DNA from: Xylophilus ampelinus
GTDB lineage: Bacteria; Pseudomonadota; Gammaproteobacteria; Burkholderiales; Burkholderiaceae_C
Direction of reading: 5' to 3'
Assembly: GCF_901875635.1 (NCBI RefSeq)
Contig: NZ_CABFMN010000073.1
Span: forward strand, 124,001-188,000
DNA length: 64,000 nucleotides
In this document: positions 1 to 7,414 of the stretch, in pieces
Layout of the letters: every line of letters begins with the position of its first letter
Numbering within the stretch: the first letter of the stretch is position 1
Notes under the pieces: model-generated
The model's input: the letters and a program-made list of their open reading frames with translations, nothing else
Told to the model about the DNA's origin: nothing
Database searches by the model: none
Program-made: the position numbers and the translations under genes

Positions 1-988
1 CACGCGCCGCGCGCCGATGCATCAGCCACAGCAGATAGCCGCCGCCGAAGACCGCGGTAAGCACGCCCACCGGCAGCTCCTGCGGCGCGATCAGCCAGCG
101 CGCCCCCAGGTCGGCCGCCATCAGCAGCAGGCCGCCCATGAGCGCCGACAGCAGCACCAGGCGCACATGCGTGGTCTTGACCAGCGAGCGCACCAGGTGC
201 GGTGCCGCCAGGCCGACGAAGGCGATCAAGCCGGTCTGCGCCACCGCGGCACCGGTGGCCAGCGCCAGCACCGCCACCAGCGCCACGCGCATCGCGGGCA
301 GCGGCAGGCCCAGGCTGGTGGCCGTGGCCTCGCCCAGCGCCAGGCCGTCGAGCAGCGGTGCCAGCGCGGCACCCGCCAGAAGGCACAGCGCGAGCACGCC
401 GGCCATCACGCCGCAGGCGCCCCAGCCCACCAGCCCGGTGCTGCCGAGCATGAAGGCCTGCAGCGCCTGCAGGATGTCCGCGGAGGCAATGCTGATCAGG
501 TCCTTCACCGCGCCCAGCACCACGCCGACGATCACGCCGGCCAGCAGAAGACGCAGCGTCTGCTGCACCCCGCGCGCGAGCGTCAGTGTGAGCAGCACCG
601 CCGCCACTGCGCCCACGAAGGCCGCGCCGGTGAGGCCCAGCCGCACGATCCACGTCGTCGAGTTGACGGACACGCCGAACAGCGACAACGCCGCCGCCAC
701 GCCCAGCGAAGCGCCCGAGGCGCTGCCCAGCAGGTACGGGTCGGCCAGCGGATTGCGGAACAGGCCCTGCGCCACCGCCCCGGCCAGCCCGAGCAGCGCG
801 CCCGCAAGCCAGGCGCCCAAGGTGCGCGGCAGGCGGATGTCCCACACGATCTGCCAGGCCACCGCGTCGCCGCGCAGCGACCACAGCTGTTCGATACCGG
901 TGCTGCCCACGGCCGCACCCAGCGCCAGCAAGCCCGCGGCCGCCAGCAGCAACACGAGGGCGACCCAGCGCGCTCTGCGTGCGTGCAT
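1..988 (-). CDS. btuC: FecCD/BtuC-type ABC transporter permease, partial
   Basis: Inner-membrane permease of a vitamin B12 (or corrinoid) ABC importer. The reading frame begins at the ATG complementary to 986-988 and runs off the left edge, so the last residues are missing. The translation is almost entirely hydrophobic. It carries the FecCD family signature IRLPRTLGAWLAGALLGLAG near residue 50, the stretch NPLADPYLLGSASGA, and the later segment LIAFVGLAAPHLVR that contacts the ATPase in this family. It starts 2 bp after the stop of the binding-protein gene and is the distal visible gene of the riboswitch-led btuB operon. Substrate is inferred from that context; siderophore permeases share the fold. 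The ATPase gene would be expected just outside the window. Confidence 0.88.
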   Translation of the reverse strand, partial: MHARRARWVALVLLLAAAGLLALGAAVGSTGIEQLWSLRGDAVAWQIVWDIRLPRTLGAWLAGALLGLAGAVAQGLFRNPLADPYLLGSASGASLGVAAALSLFGVSVNSTTWIVRLGLTGAAFVGAVAAVLLTLTLARGVQQTLRLLLAGVIVGVVLGAVKDLISIASADILQALQAFMLGSTGLVGWGACGVMAGVLALCLLAGAALAPLLDGLALGEATATSLGLPLPAMRVALVAVLALATGAAVAQTGLIAFVGLAAPHLVRSLVKTTHVRLVLLSALMGGLLLMAADLGARWLIAPQELPVGVLTAVFGGGYLLWLMHRRAAR

Positions 989-990
989 GC

Positions 991-1851
991 CTAGCGACTC
1001 GGGCCGGCCAGGCAGCCGGCCATCAGGCGCGCCGCCTCGCCCATGCGCGGGCCCGGCCGCACCAGGATGTCGGCCTGCTCGGCGCTGAAGCGGCAGATGC
1101 GGCCCGCCTTGACTGCCCGTATCGACGCCCATCCAGGCCGCTGCTCCAGCCCTTGGGCGCTGCGTTCGCTGACCATGATCAGGGCAGGATCGGCGCGCAC
1201 CACGAACTCGGGGTTGAGCTTGGGGAACGGCCCCATCGAGGCCGGCACGATGTTGCGCGCCTGCAGCCGCGTGAGCGTCTCGCCGATGAAGGAGCTTTCG
1301 CCGGCCGCATAGGGCGCGGCGTTGACCTCGAAGTAGACGCGCGTGCCGCGGGCCGAGGCCGGCAGCGACTGCGCGGCCGCGTCCACGCTGGCGTCGATGG
1401 CCCGCCACACCGTGTCCGCGCCCGGCACCGCGAGCAGTTGCGCGACCTGGTTCAGCACACGCTGCACGTCGGCGTGGTTCTTCGGTTCCAGCACCGCGAC
1501 CTTCAGGCCCAGCGCTTCCAGCCGTTGCGACACGCGCGAGGACTTGGCCGCCAGCACCAGGTCGGGCTTGAGCGCCGCGATGGCCTCGACGTTCGGATCG
1601 ATGCCGCCGCCCACCTGCGGCAGGGCCTTCACCGCATCGGGCCAGTTGGAGTAGCGGTCGACGCCGACGAGACGGCCGCAGGCGTCGAGTGCGCAGACCG
1701 TCTCCGTGAGCGAAGGCAGCAGCGAGACGACGCGCTGCGGCGGCGCGGGCAGTTGCACCGCGACGCCGCGCTCGTCCGTCACCTGGACGGGCGCCGCGCT
1801 CGCCGCGCCGGCGCACAGCGCAGCCAGGGCGGACAGCAACCAACGAATCAT
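991..1851 (-). CDS. btuF: Periplasmic cobalamin-binding protein, BtuF-like
   Basis: Periplasmic solute-binding protein of 286 residues that should deliver B12 to the adjacent permease. The first 20 residues form a signal peptide (hydrophobic LLSALAALCAG, then ASAAP at the cleavage region). The mature part has the class III binding-protein pattern: RVVSLLPSLTETVCAL near residue 43, VGVDRYSNWP shortly after, and IAALKPDLVLA near residue 93. The reading frame is open further upstream, but the start MIRWLL is preferred because it gives the signal peptide and its ATG overlaps the cobU stop by 4 bp (TCAT on the plus strand at 1848-1851). Part of btuB-cobU-btuF-btuC. Confidence 0.88.
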   Translation of the reverse strand: MIRWLLSALAALCAGAASAAPVQVTDERGVAVQLPAPPQRVVSLLPSLTETVCALDACGRLVGVDRYSNWPDAVKALPQVGGGIDPNVEAIAALKPDLVLAAKSSRVSQRLEALGLKVAVLEPKNHADVQRVLNQVAQLLAVPGADTVWRAIDASVDAAAQSLPASARGTRVYFEVNAAPYAAGESSFIGETLTRLQARNIVPASMGPFPKLNPEFVVRADPALIMVSERSAQGLEQRPGWASIRAVKAGRICRFSAEQADILVRPGPRMGEAARLMAGCLAGPSR

Positions 1852-2447
1852 GCCCCGCCCTTCAGCCGCAGGGGCAGTCCCGCCGCCATCAGCGTGACCC
1901 GCTCGCAGCTCGCCGCCATCTGCTGGTTCAGACGACCCAGCACGTCGACGAAGGCGCGTGTCTCGGCGCCCAGCGGGATCACGCCCAGCCCGATCTCGTT
2001 GCTCACCAGCACGACCGGCCCCTGCGCCGTCGCCAGCGCCTCGGGCAGCAAAGCCACGCCGTCCTGCCACTCGGGCGCAGACGCGCGCTCGGGCGCCAGC
2101 TCGGCCGGCATCATGAGGTTGGTGAGCCACAGCGTGAGGCAGTCCACCAGCACCAGCGTCTGCGGCGTGCTGGCGGCCATGATGGCTTCGGGCACGCGCC
2201 AGGGCTCCTCGATGGTCTCGAGCGCCGGCACGCGCGCGGCGCGCTCGAACTGGTGCAGCGCGATGCGCTGGTGCATCTCGTCGTCCCAGGCTTGCGCGGT
2301 GGCGATCATCACCGCCTTGTGCGCGGGCGAGTGCGCCAGCCACGCGGCGGCCAGCGACTCGCCGCGGCGCGACTTGCCGCTCTTCTGGCCGCCGAGGATG
2401 AACTCGCTGGCGGCGATGTCGAGTCTGGATGGCGCGCGGTCGGTCAT
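1848..2447 (-). CDS. cobU: Adenosylcobinamide kinase / adenosylcobinamide-phosphate guanylyltransferase
   Basis: Cytoplasmic bifunctional enzyme of 199 residues in the late cobalamin pathway. It phosphorylates adenosylcobinamide and then attaches GMP, so it serves salvage of imported corrinoids. The P-loop GGQKSGKS lies near residue 18. The family segment VLVDCLTLWLTNL lies near residue 105 and VLVSNEIGLGVIP near residue 145; both are typical of CobU/CobP. The start MTDRAPS was chosen over upstream in-frame codons because it lies 13 bp after btuB and places the P-loop at the usual distance from the N-terminus. The stop overlaps the btuF start by 4 bp, indicating translational coupling. Confidence 0.93.
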   Translation of the reverse strand: MTDRAPSRLDIAASEFILGGQKSGKSRRGESLAAAWLAHSPAHKAVMIATAQAWDDEMHQRIALHQFERAARVPALETIEEPWRVPEAIMAASTPQTLVLVDCLTLWLTNLMMPAELAPERASAPEWQDGVALLPEALATAQGPVVLVSNEIGLGVIPLGAETRAFVDVLGRLNQQMAASCERVTLMAAGLPLRLKGGA

Positions 2448-2460
2448 GCTGGCGTGCGCG

Positions 2461-4344
2461 TCAGCGGGGCTGCCATTTGAGGCCGACGTAGACCGTGCGG
2501 CCCGCCGTGGCGTAGTCCTTGACGAGCTGGTAGTTCTTGTCGGCCACATTGTCCACGCGGGCCACGAGCGTGAGGTCGCGGGCGATCTCGCCGCTGGCGC
2601 TCAGGTTCACGATGCCGTAGCCGCCCAGGCGCTGCGTGTTGGCTGCATCGGCCCAGCGCCGGCCCGAGGCCTGCAGCTCGGCGCCCAGCGTCCAGCCGCC
2701 GACGCGCCAGTCCGCACCGACGGTGCCGTGCACCTGCGCGCGCAGGGGCAGCATGTGGTTCGTCTCGACGTCCCGCGGGTTCTGGTAGTCCAGCGAGCCG
2801 CGCAGCGTCAAGTCGCCGAAACGGTGGCTCGCGGCCAGCGTCACGCCTTCGTACTTGGCGCGGTTCACGTTCGCGTAGCAGCCGAACAAGCTCTCGCAGG
2901 CGGTGCTGCTGTAGTCGAAGGTGATGAGATTGCGCACACGGTTGCGGTACGCGACGAGGCTCGCGCTCGTCGTCCCGTCACCGTAGCGCAGGCCGACCTC
3001 GGCGTTGCGGCTGGTCTCCGGGCGCAGATTGGCGTCGCCGTATTCGCTGAAGCGCTGGTACAGCGTCGGCGCGCGGAAGGCCGTGCCGGCCGAGGCCGTC
3101 ACGCGCCAGTTCTTCACAAATTCGTAGCCGTAGGCGACGCTGCCGGTGTTCTTGCCGCCGAACTCGCTGTCCTCGTCATGCCGCAGGTTGACCTGCAGCG
3201 AATGCGGGCCCTGGACGAAGCCGTAACCCAGCGCCAGCGCGTCCTGGGAGCGCTTGCGGAAGATCGTGGTGCTGTATTCGTCCAGCGCCGGGTTGAAGAG
3301 CTTGTCCTCGCGCCGCTCGAGCGCCGCGGTGAACAGGTGCGATCCCAGGCGGTACTCGTTCTGGAACAGGTAGCCGCGCAGCCGGGTCTGGGTGATGTAG
3401 TCGGGCGGCGAGGGCTTGACGCTGGTCTCGTAGCGCTGGTTCGAATCGGTGACCGAGAGCTTCGTCTTGTACTCGGGCGTCCACTGGGCGGTCCAGGTGA
3501 GGCCCGCGGTGCGCAGGTGGTACTTGTTGCGATCGTCGACCGGCCGGCGCGGGTTGTAGGTGAAGCCGTCGTAGCCCGAATCCATCTCGCTCTCGAGCGC
3601 CGTGAGGTCCAGGCGGTGCTTCTCGCCGATCTGCCAGCCCAGCCGCACGGCCCCGGCGCTGGTCTTGTAGTAGTCCCTGTCGGGGTTGTGCTTGACGTTG
3701 GGCGTGCGCACGTCGAAGCCGGCGCTCTGCTCGTACGAGGCGCCGATCGAGTAGTCGAAGGGGCCGGCCGACCCGCTGACGCCGAGTTGCGTATTCTGCG
3801 TGCGCCGGCTGCCCACGCCCCAGCTCACGAAGGGCGTCGGCTTGCCCTCGCCCTTCTTGGTGAACAGCTGCACCACGCCGCCGATGGCATCGGAGCCATA
3901 CACGGCTGCCGCGGGCCCGCGCAGCACCTCGATGCGTTCGATCTGCGCCAGCGGGATCGATTCCCAGGGTGCGCCGCCGGTGGACTGCGAGTCGATGCGC
4001 ACGCCGTCGAGGTACACGGCCGTGAAGCGCGTCTCCGCACCGCGGATGAACAGGCTGGTGGTGTTGCCCACCCCGCCGTTGCGCGAGATCTCCACGCCAG
4101 GCAGCCGCGCCAGCAGGTCGGCCACGCCCGAGGCACCGCTGCGCTCGATGGTCGCGCGGTCGATCACCGACACGTCGGCGACCAGGTCCGAGATCGGCTG
4201 CTCGACGCGCGTCGCCGTGACGACGGTCTCGCCAAGCGAGGGCGGCGTCTGCGCGACGGCGAGGGCCGGCAGCGCGGATGCGAGGGCGATGGACAGGAGG
4301 GAGGCACGCGGCAAAGGGCGCGTGAACGAGGCACGGGGGGTCAT
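2461..4344 (-). CDS. btuB: TonB-dependent cobalamin receptor BtuB
   Basis: Outer-membrane TonB-dependent receptor of 627 residues for vitamin B12. A signal peptide (about residues 1-28) is followed by a TonB box in GETVVTATRVEQP. The plug domain contains SGVADLLARLPGVEI, FIRGAETRFTAVYLDGVRI and IERIEVLRGPAAAVYGSDAI, the standard plug signature. The rest is a beta-barrel with alternating aromatic strands, ending TVYVGLKWQPR with a residue pattern close to the usual aromatic C-terminus. The start MTPRAS gives the signal peptide; the longer open frame upstream is riboswitch leader, not protein. First gene of the operon and directly downstream of the cobalamin riboswitch, which should repress it when B12 is plentiful. 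Confidence 0.94.
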   Translation of the reverse strand: MTPRASFTRPLPRASLLSIALASALPALAVAQTPPSLGETVVTATRVEQPISDLVADVSVIDRATIERSGASGVADLLARLPGVEISRNGGVGNTTSLFIRGAETRFTAVYLDGVRIDSQSTGGAPWESIPLAQIERIEVLRGPAAAVYGSDAIGGVVQLFTKKGEGKPTPFVSWGVGSRRTQNTQLGVSGSAGPFDYSIGASYEQSAGFDVRTPNVKHNPDRDYYKTSAGAVRLGWQIGEKHRLDLTALESEMDSGYDGFTYNPRRPVDDRNKYHLRTAGLTWTAQWTPEYKTKLSVTDSNQRYETSVKPSPPDYITQTRLRGYLFQNEYRLGSHLFTAALERREDKLFNPALDEYSTTIFRKRSQDALALGYGFVQGPHSLQVNLRHDEDSEFGGKNTGSVAYGYEFVKNWRVTASAGTAFRAPTLYQRFSEYGDANLRPETSRNAEVGLRYGDGTTSASLVAYRNRVRNLITFDYSSTACESLFGCYANVNRAKYEGVTLAASHRFGDLTLRGSLDYQNPRDVETNHMLPLRAQVHGTVGADWRVGGWTLGAELQASGRRWADAANTQRLGGYGIVNLSASGEIARDLTLVARVDNVADKNYQLVKDYATAGRTVYVGLKWQPR

Positions 4345-4444
4345 GGGACGAAAAGGATTCCAGCAGCAATGCCCTCGCCGGCTTCCCCGCCGGCGCCTGG
4401 GCGCCATGGCCGCCGCGACGAGCCCCAGGGGGCATCGAACATGG

Positions 4445-4665
4445 CAACCGCCTCGTTGGCCGGTATCCGGGCTGACAGCGCGCACCTGCCGCCTTCCCAG
4501 GCGCCGTGTGTCGGCGGCGCCCAGTGGCTGATTGGAAGGTGTGGCGCCCCCGCGGACTCGCGTGGACACCGGCTGCTTGACCGTTGCGGGGGCAGCGCAG
4601 GCTGGCTTCGGCACCGTGGGTGCATCGGCTCCTGCTTCCCGTTGAACTGCGACGCGCGAACCGCG
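4445..4665 (-). promoter_or_regulatory. Cobalamin (AdoCbl) riboswitch upstream of btuB
   Basis: Read on the minus strand, the btuB leader has the conserved cobalamin riboswitch blocks in order. These are GGGAAGCAGGAGCC near 4640-4627, GCTGCCCCCGCAACGGT near 4595-4580, CAGCCACTGGG near 4530-4521, CGCCTGGGAAGGCGGCAG near 4505-4490, and the B12 box CAGCCCGGATACCGGCC at about 4474-4458. A stretch of roughly 100 nt then separates the aptamer from the btuB start. The exact boundaries are estimates. Binding of adenosylcobalamin is expected to shut down the btuB-cobU-btuF-btuC operon. Confidence 0.95.
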
Positions 4666-4737
4666 GCGCGAGCACCAACAGGCGGCGAGTTTAATTTGAA
4701 ACGACCCGTGTATCGACGGAACCTACAATCCGCGCCC

Positions 4738-4968
4738 ATGTCCGCACCGAGCCACTTCGACCAGATCGCCGAGCGCGTTGAACGTCTGCTCGTGCGTTAC
4801 GAGGAAACCCAGCGCACCAATGCGTTGCTGCAGCAGCAGGTCGAGGCGCTCGCCCGCGAGCGCGATGCGCTCAAGGCACGCCTGACGGCCGCGCGCACGC
4901 GCATCGATGCCATGCTGGAGCGGCTGCCCGCCGAACCGTCCAACGACTCCACCTCCAACGCGACGTGA
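4738..4968 (+). CDS. ZapB-like coiled-coil cell division protein
   Basis: Short 76-residue protein dominated by one coiled coil from about residue 8 to 65 (heptads such as NALLQQQVEALARERDALKARL), with an acidic and Thr/Ser-rich tail. It lies directly upstream of zapA and overlaps it, the arrangement seen for TIGR02449/ZapB-like proteins in betaproteobacteria. This suggests a role at the FtsZ ring together with ZapA. The start at ATG 4738 begins just before the coil; the open frame far upstream is antisense to btuB. Function is inferred from neighbour and coiled-coil character, not from a catalytic motif. Confidence 0.8.
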   Translation: MSAPSHFDQIAERVERLLVRYEETQRTNALLQQQVEALARERDALKARLTAARTRIDAMLERLPAEPSNDSTSNAT

Positions 4969-5312
4969 AACAAATCGAAGTGCAGATCATGGGCCAGAGC
5001 TACCTGCTCGGCTGCCCCGAAGACGGCGAGGCGCAGCTGCGCGAGGCGGTGGACCGCGTGGACGCGGCCATGTGCAAGATCCGCGATGCGGGCAAGGTCA
5101 AGGCGCGCGACCGCATCGCGGTGCTGGCTTCGCTCAACCTCGCCTTCGACCTGGTGCAGCGCGATGCCGCGCCGGCACCCACGCCCGCACCTGCCCAACC
5201 GGCCGAGGCGGCGAGCGAACTCGCATCCGACGCCACGGCCGACGAGGCGCGCGCCGCACAACTCGTGCAGCGCCTGGACCAGGCGCTGGCCGGCGACGGC
5301 CTGCTGCTCTGA
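4965..5312 (+). CDS. zapA: Cell division protein ZapA
   Basis: FtsZ-ring stabilising protein of 115 residues. The N-terminal globular part has the family pattern QIEVQIMGQSYLLGCPEDGE followed by LREAVDRVDAAMCKIRDAGK. Then comes RDRIAVLASLNLAFDL, which corresponds to the region leading into the ZapA dimerisation helix. A Pro/Ala-rich linker (APAPTPAPAQPAEAA) precedes a C-terminal helix. The start is GTG at 4965; its TG is shared with the TGA stop of the preceding coiled-coil gene, so the two are translationally coupled. The 6S RNA gene follows at once, the usual zapA-ssrS synteny. Confidence 0.92.
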   Translation: MKQIEVQIMGQSYLLGCPEDGEAQLREAVDRVDAAMCKIRDAGKVKARDRIAVLASLNLAFDLVQRDAAPAPTPAPAQPAEAASELASDATADEARAAQLVQRLDQALAGDGLLL

Positions 5313-5394
5313 TCCTTTTTCAAGCCCTGTCGGACGACACCGGCTTTGCGTTGTCAAGCCTGTACGCGCCGGATGCAGCGCGTAAAATCGAAGG

Positions 5395-5570
5395 CGTCTG
5401 CGGTGCATGCCGGGCTTTATATTTCCTTGAACCAATGCTCTACGGAGCCCGGGCTTGGTACATCGCTTGGCAAGCGTGATCATCTCGCGTCAGATGAACC
5501 CAATGCCTTGCTGCCCTCGCCCACCTGAACCCTGCGTTCAGGATGACGGTCCGGTGGCACCTGCAGACAC
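5395..5570 (+). ncRNA. ssrS: 6S RNA
   Basis: The zapA 3' flank holds a long imperfect hairpin expected of 6S RNA, the regulator that mimics an open promoter and binds sigma70 RNA polymerase. The 5' segment GTCTGCGGTGC (about 5396-5406) can pair with GGCACCTGCAGAC (about 5556-5568), closing a roughly 175-nt rod. Internal segments include TTTCCTTGAACC and the CG-rich arms near 5440-5470 and 5505-5535. A TAAAAT box at 5383-5388 lies seven bases before the proposed 5' end, and a strong terminator hairpin follows at 5581. Length, position downstream of zapA and terminal pairing all fit; the ends are estimates. Confidence 0.85.
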
Positions 5571-5580
5571 CTCTTCCGAC

Positions 5581-5607
5581 GGCCCGCCTTCTGGCGGGCC
5601 GTTTCCT
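5581..5607 (+). terminator. Rho-independent terminator after 6S RNA
   Basis: Perfect 8-bp stem GGCCCGCC / GGCGGGCC with a TTCT loop, followed by GTTTCCTT. It ends the 6S RNA transcript just before the TSUP transporter gene. Confidence 0.85.
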
Positions 5608-5642
5608 TGTGTGCCGCCCCCATAAGAACACCGATACGCCGC

Positions 5643-6458
5643 ATGCCGATCGAACCCCTGCTCGTCCTCGAACTTGCCGTGCTGGGCGTGGGCACCGGCT
5701 TTCTCGCAGGGCTGCTGGGCATCGGCGGCGGGATGCTGATGGTGCCCTTTCTCACCATCATTCTGGGCAACCGCGGCGTGCCGGCCGACCTGGCCGTGAA
5801 GATGGCCATCGCGACGTCGATGGCGACCATCATCTTCACCTCGGTCTCGAGCGTGCGCGCGCACCACAAGCGCGGTGCGGTGCGCTGGGACATCGTGAAG
5901 CGCCTGGCACCGGGCATCGTCATCGGCAGCCTGATCGGCAGCCTGGGCGTGTTCTCCTTGCTCAAGGGCACGGCGCTGGCGATCTTCTTCGCGCTCTTCG
6001 TGAGCTTCTCGGCCACGCAGATGTTCCTGGACAAGAAACCCAAGCCGACGCGGCAGATGCCGGGCACAGCCGGCCAGCTGGGCGCGGGCGGCGTGATCGG
6101 TTTCGTCTCGGGCCTGGTCGGCGCGGGCGGCGGTTTCATCAGCGTGCCCTTCATGACCTGGTGCAACGTCGCCATCCACAACGCGGTGGCGACCAGCGCG
6201 GCGCTGGGCTTTCCGATCGCGGTCGCCAACGTGGCGGGCTACATCGCGGGCGGGTTCTCGCTGCAGGGCCTGCCGCCCGGCGCCTTCGGCTACATCTGGC
6301 TGCCGGCGCTGGTGGTGATCGCGGCGTGCAGCGTGCTCCTGGCGCCGCTGGGCGCACGCGCCGCACATGCACTGCCGGTGGGCAAACTCAAGCGCGTCTT
6401 CGCCAGCGTGTTGTACCTGCTGGCCGCCTACATGCTGTGGAAGGGCCTGCACGGCTGA
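5643..6458 (+). CDS. TSUP-family transporter (TauE/SafE)
   Basis: Inner-membrane protein of 271 residues belonging to the TauE/SafE (TSUP) family of sulfite/organo-anion exporters. It has the two family repeats: GTGFLAGLLGIGGGMLMVPFL near residue 20, and its echo in the second half, GVIGFVSGLVGAGGGFISVPFM, near residue 150. About eight hydrophobic helices are visible. ATG 5643 (MPIEPLL) was chosen because it starts just before the first helix; the upstream GTG at 5607 lies in the 6S terminator region. Substrate cannot be read from sequence. It is the regular downstream neighbour of ssrS in this group, so the placement is vertical rather than acquired. Confidence 0.88.
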   Translation: MPIEPLLVLELAVLGVGTGFLAGLLGIGGGMLMVPFLTIILGNRGVPADLAVKMAIATSMATIIFTSVSSVRAHHKRGAVRWDIVKRLAPGIVIGSLIGSLGVFSLLKGTALAIFFALFVSFSATQMFLDKKPKPTRQMPGTAGQLGAGGVIGFVSGLVGAGGGFISVPFMTWCNVAIHNAVATSAALGFPIAVANVAGYIAGGFSLQGLPPGAFGYIWLPALVVIAACSVLLAPLGARAAHALPVGKLKRVFASVLYLLAAYMLWKGLHG

Positions 6459-6474
6459 GCGCTGCGCCGGCCCG

Positions 6475-6629
6475 CTGCGCAACGGCCAGAGGCCGAGCGC
6501 GGCCGCGAACACGACGGTGGCATGCGCGCTCGGGAAGGCACCGCGCCCGCCGTGGAGGATCCGGGGCGCGCTGTCGCCCGTGACGAAGGGCCGCGGCAAG
6601 GCGTTCGCATCGGCCAGCGCATGGGCCAT
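6475..6629 (-). pseudogene. Remnant of a PAP2-family phosphatase
   Basis: On the minus strand this stretch encodes a fragment with two type 2 phosphatidic acid phosphatase motifs. These are LPRPFV near the beginning (the RP part of motif 1) and GAFPSAHATVVFAAALGLW (motif 2, PSxH). BcrC/YbjG-type undecaprenyl-diphosphatases have this order and spacing. The helices expected before motif 1 are missing: the interspersed repeat at 6637-6700 abuts the 5' side. Motif 3 (SRxxxxxHxxxD) is also missing, since the frame runs into the antisense of the TSUP gene. It is most simply a decayed gene truncated at both ends. A very short functional protein is unlikely. Confidence 0.6.
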
Positions 6630-6636
6630 GGCGAGA

Positions 6637-6700
6637 TTCAAGGCCAAATCGGCCGCCAGCGCCCGCCCCGCCTGCGTGAGCAGCTATCGTTTCGATAGCA
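6637..6700. repeat. GCTATC/GATAGC interspersed repeat, copy 1
   Basis: Copy of the small repeat found at least nine times in the window. One end is the palindrome GCTATCGTTTCGATAGC, next comes a GC-rich hairpin (GCGCCCGCC...), and the other end is CAAGGCCAAATCGGCC. It lies between the PAP2 remnant and the 3' end of the next minus-strand gene. Confidence 0.85.
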
Positions 6701-6709
6701 CCGCCACCC

Positions 6710-7402
6710 TCAGAGCACGCCGCACCACGCGAGGAACGCGGTGCCCGCGTCGTGCCACAGCGCCCAGGCCGAGGCCGCGACGAGCGCCAGGCCCGACAGC
6801 CGCACGGCCACCTCGCCGCGGCTGCCGATCGCAGAGCCGTCGCGCGCCGCGACCCAGGTGCGCAAGCCCAGCCAGGTGCCGCCCAACAACCACACCGCGC
6901 TGCCCGCCGCGAAAGCCGCCATGCACAGCGCGCCGGCGGCGGCATCGCCTGCCAGCGCCGCCACCACCAGCGCCGAGTACAGCAGGCTGCACGGAAGAAG
7001 CGCCCACAGCGCACCGATCAGCCAAGGCCATCGGTGGGCGCTGCCCGCACGGCGCACGCGCGCCCAGGCGCCGCGCGCCAGGCCGTCGAGCCACAGCGGC
7101 TGCCGCGCCTGCCACAGCAACACGCCCCCGAGCGCGAGCGCGGCGACGTGCAGCAAGGTCCAGAAAGGCCGCAGCGCGGCCACCTGCGTGCCGAGCCAGC
7201 CCAGCCCCTGCAGGCTGACCGCCGCGAGCGCACCCAGCGCCGAGTAGCCGGCCACGCGCCCCACATGGAATTGCCAAAGGGCCCGGCGCGAGCCACCGGC
7301 CGCCTGCACGACGCCGGCGCACGGCGCGCTGCACATGCCCAGGCAGTGCGCACCACCGGCCAGCCCCATCAGACCGCAGGTCATGGCCAGGGCCAGCGTC
7401 AT
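6710..7402 (-). CDS. Cytochrome-oxidase-associated TauE/SafE-like membrane protein
   Basis: Membrane protein of 230 residues with about six hydrophobic helices. The N-terminal segment CGLMGLAGGAHCLGMCSAPC is the hallmark of the short sulfite-exporter/UreH-like proteins that sit in cbb3 oxidase loci, where they are suspected to take part in metal (copper) delivery or heme oxidase assembly. The two Cys residues of HCLGMC are candidates for metal or thiol chemistry. It lies 12 bp downstream of hemN in the same orientation, so it is probably cotranscribed and shares FNR control. The 3' end is only 10 bp from an interspersed repeat. Confidence 0.8.
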   Translation of the reverse strand: MTLALAMTCGLMGLAGGAHCLGMCSAPCAGVVQAAGGSRRALWQFHVGRVAGYSALGALAAVSLQGLGWLGTQVAALRPFWTLLHVAALALGGVLLWQARQPLWLDGLARGAWARVRRAGSAHRWPWLIGALWALLPCSLLYSALVVAALAGDAAAGALCMAAFAAGSAVWLLGGTWLGLRTWVAARDGSAIGSRGEVAVRLSGLALVAASAWALWHDAGTAFLAWCGVL

Positions 7403-7414
7403 CGGCGCGGCCCT

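Noticed and set aside
979..4700. Very long plus-strand open frame (over 1200 codons) across the btu operon
   Set aside because: It is antisense to btuC, btuF, cobU and btuB, has Arg/His/Gly-rich composition typical of GC-rich shadow frames, and only its last 76 codons (from 4738) look real.
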